Positions 1 through 9,489 of a DNA stretch of 64,000 bases are shown in pieces; the first letter of the stretch is position 1; each line of letters starts with the position of its first letter. A program made the position numbers and the translations under genes. The notes beneath the pieces were generated by a model. It was given only the letters and a program-made list of their open reading frames with translations, searched no databases and had not been told where the DNA came from. Source of the DNA: Oscarella lobularis (taxonomy: Eukaryota > Porifera > Homoscleromorpha > Homosclerophorida > Oscarellidae); contig NC_089181.1 of assembly GCF_947507565.1 (NCBI RefSeq), positions 709,536 through 773,535 on the forward strand, given 5' to 3'.

Positions 1-1
1 G

Positions 2-758
2 ATTGATTTCCAAACTCGTTTATTTGGACTATTGCCCAAGATATCGATCAAGGATAAATCTACGTATGTCCAATCGGCGACGAGACAATATGATATGGTG
101 TGATGACGTCGTGAAAAGTTCGCCTCGTCGATTGATTGTGACCGAGTTTTATCTGTAGATGGCTTTCAAGTATCTCTCTGTGGCCCTATTTCCTCTCTTC
201 TTTGCCTACGGCGGATACTCGCTCATCTATCACGAACACAAGGGCTGGTATTCGTTCGTTCTTAGCATGTGTTACGGATTTCTATTGACATTTGGTAAAT
301 CCTTAATCGTTCTCAACGTGAGATGGAGCGCCCGTTTGTTTTCTAGGTTTCATTATGATGACTCCTCAGTTGTTCATTAATTACAAGCTGAAATCGGTTG
401 CTCACCTGCCCTGGCGCATGCTGACCTATAAGGCATTGAATACGTTCATAGACGATCTGTTTGCCTTCGTGATTCGCATGCCTATGATGTATCGAATAGG
501 CTGCCTTCGAGACGGTTAGTAAATAAATAGGTTTTATTGACGATTTTTAATCTTTTCTCTTTAGATGTCATATTTCTTATCTACGTGTATCAGCGCTGGA
601 TCTACCCGGTCGATCCGAAGCGCTTCAACGAGTTTGGCACCAGCGGCGAAAAAGACGAAGCAGCTAGCAGTGAGATCGAAGGATCGCCAGGACAACCAGA
701 ACAGCCAGTAGCCGACGATTCAGTGGTAGCGGGAGACGATAAAGTGAAGACAGATTGA
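2..758 (+). CDS. CLPTM1: CLPTM1-like multipass membrane protein, C-terminal part (5' partial)
   Basis: Four exons can be joined: 2-97, 159-294, 347-514 and 565-758, separated by introns of about 50-60 bp with GT-AG ends. The spliced protein reads into the very conserved end of CLPTM1, including TPQLFINYKLKSVAHLPWR, the IDDLFAFVIRMP stretch and YQRWIYPVDP, with several hydrophobic membrane segments. It ends in an acidic, low-complexity tail as in animal CLPTM1. The family is an endoplasmic reticulum/Golgi multipass membrane family linked to receptor trafficking and lipid scrambling. Only the last third is in the window; the 5' end lies to the left. Nothing looks broken. The symbol rests on recalled similarity to the human protein; the paralogue CLPTM1L is less likely because the tail and TM spacing follow CLPTM1. 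Confidence 0.9.
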
Positions 759-959
759 TTTATCTTTGTCAACAGCTCGGGGTAGTTAGCACGTATCTCT
801 ATTCTTCGACACTGTTGCACTGGGTGCTTGTGTGAGAGACCCTTTCTAATAAGAGGCAGTCATACGAGTGTGACTTTGTGGCATCTTCGTCTTCGTTTGA
901 TTTTGCATAAATCACGTGTTTTTAGTGCGGAGGAGAGCTTCTGACCTTTGTTCAGCACA

Positions 960-3052
960 ATGTCTAGCTGCTTTGGAGCGCTCTGCTTTCTCTTTCTCGG
1001 TTAGGATGCGCGAAGCAATGACGTTTTATTAGGACACTGGCTTTTTAGCGTTTCTCGCCGGAGCTGATGGCCTCTATCTAAAGCCAAAAGGTGATCGAGG
1101 TGGGAAATCGATAGGCTTACCTATCAATGCTATCAACTTGATTGCTCAGTACTCCAAGCTTTGGCCGAGAGCTACTCCGAATCAAAAATGCACCGACGTG
1201 TTAACGAAGGTGAATAACAAGACTCCTCCACGCTCAAAGCGTCGCTGGAGACTTACGTGTTCTCAGGAAGCGATCCCGAGATGGAAGTGGTGCGGCTGGC
1301 TGCCATGCTAAGAGACGTCGCCAACATAGAAAACTTCACCGCAACGCAGCTATCTGTAGGCGTACAAGGTTGTTTTTCTAGTTGTTCATGCAACTTATTT
1401 AGCCTGTTGGAGCCGAATTCTCCTGCCCTAGGCTCGAGCCGTCACCCGAAGTACCTCAATCAGGTTAATTAAAGAAATTCTTATATTTTTTAGTTAGCTT
1501 TGTTTTAGTGCATCAACTTCGTCCTTCTGATATCAAAGTGATTGGCGCCTTGGGAGACTCTATCTCTGTACGATGCTACTTTTACCTGACGTTCTTATTT
1601 TTTCATTTGCTTCTATTTTAGGCTGCATTCCTGTCTATGGCCGAAACCGTACTCGACGTGATTCTTGTTCGCGAATACGTTGGAAATTCGTGGAGGCAAG
1701 CACGATTAATTTTAATAATGCAGAAATTTTGATTAATTTTCGATGTCAGCATCGGAAGCGATTACGGTGATCCAACCGAAGCTGCAACTTTAGCAAGTAG
1801 GCAACATGCAAATGACACACAATTAAGGCGACGAACAATCTTGCTTAGATTTTCTGGGATATTACAACGAAAATTTGCGCGGATCGTCAACCGGTACCTG
1901 CAGGGTGCTCCAATCTGGCACAGACAACTGTCGGAACGGCAATTTTAACACGGCAAAGAGCGCAGCCAAAGCAAGGTAAATGCACGAAGCCAAGCGATTA
2001 CGGGGAAAAAATCGGCTTCGTTGTTTTTACGTATAGGGCAATGTTGGGTCAAGCAGAGCGGTTGGTGGCATTGATGCAGGCCGACCCAGTACGTCGCACT
2101 AAATTGATTACATACAAGTAGCCAATTAATTAGCACTGCCTCTTAGGATGTGAATATTGAAGAGGACTGGAAGGTTGTGACTCTGTGGATAGGAGGGAAC
2201 GACTTGTGCCAATTTTGCAATAATAATGTAATTACGAGCAATTTTTTCAGTTTCGCGCGCGCGAGAACGGTTTTATTTTTTAGAACCGAGGAGCAACCCC
2301 TGAGGAGTACGAAGAGTACCTCACGCAAGCTCTTGATTATCTTCACGAAAACGTAGATGCTTCTAGAAATAAAAATAACATTTTTCAATTAAGAAATTAT
2401 TATTTAGTTGCCACGAACGTTTGTCAATTTGGTGAGTATCATTGACGTGGCAATGCTGCAGGAGGTGTCATCCGACATACGATGCACTTTGTTTCACTTG
2501 TAAGACTAAGACGCAGGCGCAGACGATTTTCTCTTATTTTTTTATGAAAAGGTTTGAATGCAGTTGTCTGGATAGACAGGAACAGCTGACGGAATATGCA
2601 CTGGAGTACAGGGTACGTTGACCATTCGTAATCAGACATGTTCTCAGCAAAGATCTGTCTCGTCAGAGTCGCATGCACGAGGTGATTGATTCTGGTCGAT
2701 ACGACACGAAAGACGACTTTACCGTTGTCATTCAACCATTCTACGAGGAAGCTTTCTTACCCGTGCGTTCTTATTTAATTAATTTAAAAATAACTTCGGT
2801 TCATACCGCTTGGGCTGTGTAGGAAAATCCAATCGATTACTTTGCCGCCGACTGCTTTCATTTTAATTCAAAAGGTCAAGCTGTTGCAGCCGTATCTCTT
2901 TGGAATAACATGGTGAACAATCTTCACACAAACGCTAACAATTTTCTCCTTCTATAAATCGAATAATGTAGGTGGAACCGGTTGGAAGCAAGTCGACCCA
3001 GCTGGCGATTGACTTAGAAGCTAAATGTCCTCAAGAGGTAAACTCGCCTTGA
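960..3052 (+). CDS. PLB1: Phospholipase B1-like GDSL lipase, single catalytic repeat
   Basis: A many-exon gene with short introns. The ATG at 960 opens a hydrophobic leader (exon 960-999) that continues after a 49-bp intron at 1049, giving a signal peptide. Downstream exons spell a PLB1 catalytic repeat: an FSCP motif, [17 protein letters not shown] (block I nucleophile Ser in GDS), WIGGNDLC (block III), a [16 protein letters not shown] stretch and DCFHFN (block V, catalytic Asp and His), then LWNNM and EPVG. Vertebrate PLB1 has four tandem repeats and a TM anchor; here I see one repeat. The family is a secreted or ecto-phospholipase and lysophospholipase. One intron starts with GC (after 1695; acceptor before 1750). 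The reading frame can stop at TGA 3050-3052, or a donor at about 3037 could splice on. The 3' end is therefore uncertain, and a transposon begins 174 bp later. Confidence 0.8.
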
Positions 3053-3225
3053 AATTTATAGAGCAGTTCCATTGTGCAACGTCAATGTGTAGCCCTATTA
3101 CCTCTTCACAAAGAAAAACAGCGTTTGAATGAAGAAGTAGCAGAATATTTGGGTCAAAAATTGTTGTTTGTTTTTCTATTCGATGCGGGCTCATTTTTGT
3201 TGTTGTCAATGCGCTTTGTTGTGTA

Positions 3226-3411
3226 GCCTCGATACTCCAGACCCTCGCGCGTTAGGGGGGGTGTGGTTGGCGAGAGGGTCTGGACGCACTCTGTAGAAAG
3301 CCGTGGTTTTTCGAGCCGAGCGAGCCAATCACAGGTCTCGATACCAATTAGGGCACACGTACACTGATTGGACGAGGACCTAACTTCGTTTAGCGACGAG
3401 TAACTTAGTTA
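3226..3411 (+). repeat. Left terminal inverted repeat
   Basis: 186 bp matching the reverse complement of 7709-7894. It begins GCCTCGATACTCC next to a TA dinucleotide and ends ...GTAACTTAGTTA, 26 bp before the helicase ATG, so it may also supply the promoter of that gene. Confidence 0.9.
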
Positions 3412-3437
3412 CGCGCACTGTAACGCCCACGTCTGTC

Positions 3438-4961
3438 ATGGCTGCGGGACAAGAAGACGTATTCAGCGATGCCTTTGCTCAAGTGTGCAGAGTTTTCCGA
3501 ATTCCATACCTGAAAGAGCCACAGAAGACCGCGATCGCTCATTTGCTTCGGGGGTCGGATGTATTCCTTTCCGTACCGACCGGCTACGGCAAATCCGTAG
3601 TCTACTGCTGCCTTCCATTGGTCGTAAGCCATCTGCGATCTAAAGGATCGTTTCCTGACCTACGCTTACCGGAGAGTCCAGTTGCTCTGGTCGTCTCTCC
3701 TCTTTTGTCTCTTATGGAAGACCAAGTGTCGCTTTTGACGTCGCTTGGAGTCTCTGCTGCTATGTTGGGAGGCTCGTCTGATTCGTGCATTGAAAAAGGT
3801 CAAATTTCGGTTGTGTTCGGTAGTCCCGAGAGGTGGTTGGGGTCGGATCGATGGAGATCATGTCTTGAGTCAAAAGATTTCACAAGATCGATTGTTGCCG
3901 TTTGCGTTGATGAAGCTCATACCGTTGTCCAATGGTAATATATTTTTTACTTTCTTCTTTTGCGATGACGTAACCGATGAACTTTTAGGGGATTGCCTGA
4001 TTCAAATTCAGCGTCCAAACAGGATAGGGGAAGGGGTCCTTTTCGATCTTGGTGTGGTAGTGTAGGAGAAATTCGTTCTACTGTCAGAGCTCCTATGCTA
4101 GCCGTAACAGCAACTGCCTCATCCTCGACTCGACGTTTCCTATTGAAGCACTTGGGAATGGCCGGGTGCATCGACATATCACTAAATCCTGACAGATCTA
4201 ACATAAGGCTGTCTCTTATACGAGTATCCAATGACATTCACGAAAACTTTCAGCACATGATACAGCTACTGTCAATGACACGGGAGAAAACAACCAGGTG
4301 TGTAATATACACGAGATCGATTGTTACGTGTTCCACAATATTTGCAATATTGCTTGACGGTTTGGGCCATCTTGCTTACACCCCCGATGGGTGCGCAAAA
4401 GTTTTTTCTAACCGCATTGTTTCGATGTATCATTCCGCAACTAATGATCACATCAAGGCGCACATTCTAAAGTCATTGCAAGACCCTGAAGGCATATGTA
4501 GGATTATCGTTTGCACAAGTGCCATGGGGATGGGTGTAAACATGAAAGGCGTTAACGTTATTTTGCACTATGGCCCTCCTTCTACAATAGAGGAGTACAT
4601 GCAGGAAATTGGTCGTGGTGGCCGCAATGGGGGTAGCAGCCACGCCGTTTTACTTTACAATAAGCGCCTGACACGCCACTGCAAAAAGGAAATGAAGAGC
4701 TACATCTCCAATCAATGTATCTGCAGAAGAGAAGGCCTTCTGCAGCACTTTGGTCACAAAAAAGAACCATCGCTATTTCCGCTACCCCACGCATGTTGTG
4801 ACATATGCACGACGGAATGCGATTGTGGTACGTGTCCTGTAGATTACAGCGACACAGTTCCCTTTGGTTTGGGAGGGAAAAATCAAGACCTTGGTAACTG
4901 TGATGACGAATCGACCACCGAAAGCGACGACTCACTAAGCGGCGATGACGAGACAAGCTAA
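3438..4961 (+). CDS. RecQ-like superfamily II DNA helicase carried by the element
   Basis: Two exons, 3438-3934 and 3989-4961, joined across a 54-bp GT-AG intron; 489 aa. The frame restores Trp across the junction just after the DEAH box. Motifs in order: QKTAI region, PTGYGKS (Walker A, about residue 50), VSPLLSLMEDQV (Ia), VDEAH (II, about residue 158), AVTATAS (III), TRCVIYTRS (IV), VCTSAMGMGVNMKGV (V), QEIGRGGRNG (VI), then the RecQ zinc cluster (CICRREGLLQHFG ... CCDIC). The C-terminus is acidic. RecQ enzymes are 3'-5' DNA helicases. No HRDC, nuclease or transposase domain is visible. Motif VI reads GRGGRNG where cellular RecQ usually has GRAGRDG. All core motifs are present, so it looks functional. 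The start is the first ATG 26 bp inside the TIR. Confidence 0.85.
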
Positions 4962-5012
4962 ACTCATTGATTCTGTCAGAAAGTCAGCTTTATAATACCG
5001 GTAGTACATTAA

Positions 5013-7695
5013 TTAAGCATCGCAGCCATTTACGGACGCCACACCTCCTCTTTCATTTCTGACACGAAATTCTGACTTTCTTTTCTTTATCCAGTCAAAT
5101 AGTTTGTCCTTATCAATAGATGACAAATGAGATTTCTTTATCTTAGGAAATGACTTGTGCCCTCGGGTAACACCCATATCATCGCAGCATTTGCCTTGTA
5201 TCAAGCAGTGACTTATTTTTAACACATCGTCTTCAGACGATGCTCTGCAGTGTTGGCCAGACACGCCGCTGATTTCAGCCTCCTTATCAAAATTTGTCAT
5301 AACATCATTCACTGTTTTAACAGCTCTGGACATTGTCCGCGACGATTCAAAGGTAACATTTGCACCTTGATTGCTAATCATTTCTTTACACAAATTGTTG
5401 TTGTGTTCTACCATGAGGTCTAATGGAATGTTTCTTCCTGGACCTCCTTTCAAGTTGAAACCTCGTTCCCATAGTTGTCTATAAGCGTCTTTTTCAAACC
5501 GGACTGCCAAAGGATTAGTGACAGCACGTACTGAAACGCCGACATTCTAGCATTGCGCTGCCGCAGAGTAATCGATGCCGCCAAGCATAGAGGCCCTTTA
5601 CAGTGATGTATTGGCTGCTGTGTGTCTTCTCCAAGGGCAGTTACTAAGAGACCGTGAAAAGTTGGAGCTTTGACAGACAACTCTCGTGCAAATCGACTCA
5701 GGCTGAATGATAGTAGATCTTGAGGATCCGTGTTTTTAAGAAGAGAGCTGTGGCTTCCTTTCGAGAGAGAGTTGCATTCGGACGCAACTAACTTCATACA
5801 TAGTTCGATTATTTCGGATCGCACAGCGTTCCATGCAGCTCGCGCTATTGAGGCGCGATGGCCGCGAGCTAAGCAACGCCCAAGTGTTGCAAACTCTTCT
5901 GTGAGACGCTTTGTGGTTTTGCGTTGCGTTGAGGGGTAAGTCACCGACACCTTCAAGAATATATGTCCTCTATGCAGTACGACAAACGCCTAGACGACTT
6001 CGTTTGTACCTCAACAACAGACGGTTTTTGGGCTTTTTTCGAAGCATCCTTCTCTTTTGCTTCAGCTGGCCGTACCTCAAAGCGTCGTGCTGTCGGGGAC
6101 GACAGTGCTAGCGACGCGCGAACAGGCCTTAATCGAGCAAAACCGTTGTCATATAGCTGCCGTATATACAGTACCGATCATATGTATTAGGCCACCCTGG
6201 TTTCTTTAGTAATCATTGTCGTAATACGCGCTCATTCATTCAAAAGATACGTAGAAGTCGAACTTCTGTTTGCACTAGTAACAACCTTCTACCTTTGCTC
6301 TTCTTTCGTAGAACAAATGTTGCAAGTTTTGTAGCAACTGTGTGGCGTTACAAGAGCAGTACTGTAACCCTGTCTATTTATAGTGCGTTTTGAAAGTTAG
6401 GCAAAACTTAGGCAAAATGAATTAATATTTGACTTCCAAAGTTAATAAGCATTAGTTTTATTGCTTGCGAAATTTTTGAGATTGAAACCAACCTAACTAA
6501 AGGCAAAAATCAGAAATTTTTAAAGTTTTAATTTTTTGCAAAGCATTAAGAAAATCCTTGTTTTAGAACTATACGTAGAAATTTCTGTTAAAAGCATCAG
6601 CAACTTCAGTAAAAGAACTGAAAAGGATGCTTATTTATTCCTCTTTCATCTAATGACAACTTCGATTTCTAAAGCATTAGTTAGACCAGTTTAGAGAATT
6701 AAAATGAAAAGGTGGTAAAATGGCGTTATTGCAAACAGAGTAGCTTCCTAGTCCCAAACTGGAGGCATGCGGAAGACAACTTTGCAACATTTGTCATGTT
6801 AAACTTTAACGACTTTTCAGTTAATTAAAAAAAATTAACCATAGGAAAATTCTATTTTTACGCAAAAATTGTCCTATGTTCGGTGAAGGGTATTATTCTT
6901 AGTGTTATCACTAAAGCGCGTATTGTCTCAATGGAATTGCCACAAATTTGCTACAATTGTTTTTTTTTACAAATTTAAGACTTATCTCTTCTTTTAAAAA
7001 GAAGCTTTGCTAAAAGCAAAGAGAGACTTTTTTATCACGCATCATACAAACTTGACTCTGTATAAGGGTTACTAGGGGTGGCCTGATACTTATGACCGGT
7101 ACTGTATGCCTCGCGTACATTCCCTTACCGTTCAGAAGCCGGAGATGAGGTGCGTGCCACGGTCTGCGTCGCAGTGTTTTCAGAAAACAGCTTCTTTGGC
7201 ATGAGTGACGCGTGCACTCCCACGAACGCCGCCTCGTCGTGCAGTGGACTGGCTCTCCGCCTGCATGGGCGCGGCTAGCGATATAGTCTGGAAAGAGAGG
7301 CGCAGAGTGGCTTACGATGGACTTGTTGGTGTTGGAGCAACTTGAATTGATCGAACAGCCTTTTTGGCAGGCCGCTCACGTCCATCTACTTGCGGCGATT
7401 GACTGGCGCCTCTCTTAAATCGAAGGCTCAAATTTGTACGGCGGGCCCTCTCCTTCAGGTCTAGGCGTAGAGTCGTTAGATCTTGAAGAATTCGAGAGAA
7501 CTTCAACAATTGGGCGAAGCATCTTGTGCAGACGCCTTGAGGTCGTCCATCCGACGGTCGTACCGCTATTTCCGTACAAGCCTGAAAGATGCTGAATAGA
7601 TTGCCTTCGCTTAGCGACTTCCGCGATAGTCTTGTCGAGTAGCCGCATCCGCATAAACGGCACGCGTCATCGAGGTACTTTCGAGGAGTGCCCAT
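5013..7695 (-). pseudogene. ZAD-type zinc finger / DUF6589-like protein of the element, internally deleted
   Basis: Exon 1 (7695 to about 7312) encodes a ZAD-like finger with paired cysteines (CRLCG ... CTRCF) and ends at a GT donor. Plausible further exons lie at about 7262-7138 (acceptor after CCCATGCAG, donor CG|GTAAGG) and 6129-6010. A long exon from about 5949 to 5450 resembles the N-terminal half of a family I know from cnidarian and sponge genomes as DUF6589 (LCLAASITLRQRN, MSAFQYVLSLILWQSG). Another frame, 5510-5013, gives that family's C-terminal block (LWERGFNLKGGPGRNIPLD, VEHNNN). The large central region is missing, and the two frames overlap out of register near 5450-5510. I read this as an internal deletion with a frameshift. 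The function of the family is unknown; ZAD plus DUF6589 could be the DNA-binding or recombinase component. The family name is from memory. Confidence 0.6.
6169..7104. mobile_element. Nested Tc1/mariner-like non-autonomous element (MITE)
   Basis: 936 bp bounded by inverted repeats of about 31 bp (6169-6199 and 7074-7104) starting CAGTACCG.TCAT and reaching GGCCACCC, flanked by TA on both sides (6167-6168 and 7105-7106). The ends and TA duplication match the Tc1/mariner style. The interior is AT-rich with many stops and no transposase reading frame. It lies in what I take to be an intron of the minus-strand element gene. Removing it with one TA restores a continuous sequence. Confidence 0.8.
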
Positions 7696-7708
7696 TAGGT
7701 GCTTCTTC

Positions 7709-7894
7709 TAACTAAGTTACTCGTCGCTAAACGAAGTTAGGTCCTCGTCCAATCAGTGTACGTGTGCCCTAATTGGTATCGAGACCTGTGATTGGCTCGC
7801 TCGGCTCGAAAAACCACGGCTTTCTACAGAGTGCGTCCAGACCCTCTCGCCAACCACACCCCCCTTAACGCGCGAGGGTCTGGAGTATCGAGGC
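7709..7894 (-). repeat. Right terminal inverted repeat
   Basis: 186 bp, the inverted copy of 3226-3411, ending GGAGTATCGAGGC followed by TA. Its inner edge is 13 bp upstream of the first codon of the minus-strand ZAD gene (7695), so each TIR abuts the 5' end of one element gene. Confidence 0.9.
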
Positions 7895-9489
7895 TACCAG
7901 ACTAGGGGCGGATAACCGAAGGTCGGATAACCGAGGATCTAACTGTACACCTAAAACGTGAAGAGCCCGGATGACCAACTCCCCCGGATATATCCGAAGA
8001 GTCAGGAACAACCACATCAACGACTTTATTCACCGACAAAGGAGTAAGGGGGCTACCTGCAGACACGCATATAAAAGTAATTTTTTGTTCTCTATAACGA
8101 TACCCACACGTTTTGGGCCAGTCCGTCACAGAGCATCATTTTCGGCGGCATTTTTCCCAGCCATAAGCGCAGAATCCCACCAAAAAGAATAGTTTTATAT
8201 GTAAACAGAGAATAAATGAATAAGTAAATGAATTCTAACGTTCATGGACAACAGTAAAGGAACATGTTGGATTTGTCGTGCTGCGAGCTGATAACGTGCC
8301 TCTTGACACGATCATGCACCCGAGGGAGCAGAGTTTTAGAGGTTAGCTCTACCTGTGTCACCTTTACTCGACATGCAAAATGGCCAGTATATGATTTCGC
8401 TAATTTGAGATATGAATGGAACACCTGAAATCTGTGTCTCTGAGTAGTCTATACAGGTAAGCATGCATATCCAACAGGTGTCCCATTCATGCAGAAGGTG
8501 ATCGACTCGACGAGTGAACATCTTACACAGTTACACTAACAGTCAAGACAGGCATGTGCTGGACTACTGTACACGGGTGTTCGGGGATCACATGATGGCT
8601 TACAGCAGGCCATCATTATCTAGTTATATACCGAAAGTAATCATCAACAAAATGTTACCTCGCTCGGAAAACCGTGATTCACTTTTGGCATTGACGTGTC
8701 GTTTACATGTTAGCAAATGCATGACCGCGGGAGGATTTAGAAGAGCGCTTATATATACAAGGCCGGCGCACGGAAATTAGGGTCGCGCGGTCTACGCGCA
8801 AGCAGAAATTTTATAGAGCCACGCCCACTCGTGTAATCATTTTCGTGCGTGTTCGCATATGCAACATGACTTAGAAACAGCCATTCCTAAGCGCGAAGTT
8901 AAAGCAAAAGAAATAATAGCATTTATTTTTATCATCGGCTAAAAATTTGGGGGGCCATGACCCCCCTTGATATAGCTCGATCTAATATAAAAGACAACTA
9001 AACCTCGATGACAACTTTGACGAAGCTGAAACGCTTATCTCTTCGTGCAGTTAGGTATTCAAACACGCTTAGAGAAAACAATACTTAATGAGAAATTATC
9101 TTTAGGCTGGTAAACAGGGAAGGAGAAAATTGGTCTCCTTCGGAGCTAGTGAAAAATTCTTTATCACGGAGTACTAGTACAGCCTAACCCGCCTCACAAC
9201 TTTTGAGAAGCCGACTCCGTAGTTCTTTGCATGACGTGCCGATAAACAAACGGGCATTTTTCATCTCCGTTTATAGAAACTAGTCATCTGACCTTTCACG
9301 TGACCGTGACCGTGACCTTTGCACTCGACGAGCGAAAGGTGTGGCTCCTACTAGAAAGAAACCTCGTATGAATGATTGAGAATTAACCGGGTGATTTACT
9401 CCAATTGCCTTCTAATTAGCTAAAAAACGATTCTCGTCGCGATCTCAAAGCGCCAAAAGTCCATTCGAGGTTATTTCGATCACGAAAAA
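7895..9489. other. Intergenic stretch without a supported gene
   Basis: About 1.6 kb between the element and the kelch-kinase gene. A short direct repeat CGGATAACCGA occurs twice at about 7909-7936. Reading frames here are short, without recognisable domains or good splice structure. Nothing else could be supported. Confidence 0.5.

Larger units (their letters stand above)
3226..7894. mobile_element. DNA transposon-like element with 186-bp TIRs, TA target duplication, RecQ-like helicase and ZAD/DUF6589-like gene
   Basis: The sequence 3226-3411 recurs inverted at 7709-7894 with very few differences (for example ttaggggggg against ttaagggggg). Both outer ends read GCCTCGATACTCCAGACC, and each is flanked by TA (3224-3225 and 7895-7896), consistent with a 2-bp target duplication. 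Between the TIRs lie two convergent genes: a RecQ-like helicase on + and a zinc-finger plus DUF6589-like gene on -. No DDE transposase, rolling-circle Rep, integrase or reverse transcriptase can be read inside. A separate 47-bp fragment of the same TIR sits at 14399-14445, so the end sequence is repeated in the genome. The near-identical TIRs suggest a recent insertion. The superfamily is unassigned. Confidence 0.8.

Noticed and set aside
5730-6190. Short plus-strand frames within the element
   Set aside because: They lie opposite the ZAD/DUF6589-like exons and lack motifs or a start context.
3226-7894. Helitron or Crypton interpretation of the helicase-bearing element
   Set aside because: The helicase is RecQ-type, not Pif1-like; there is no Rep or tyrosine recombinase, and long TIRs with a TA duplication do not fit either class.
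7902-8129. 75-codon minus-strand frame beside the right TIR
   Set aside because: Low-complexity ending (VIRPSVIRP) comes from the CGGATAACCGA direct repeat; no domain.
8514-8780. 88-codon plus-strand frame in the intergenic stretch
   Set aside because: No domain and no neighbouring exon-like segments.
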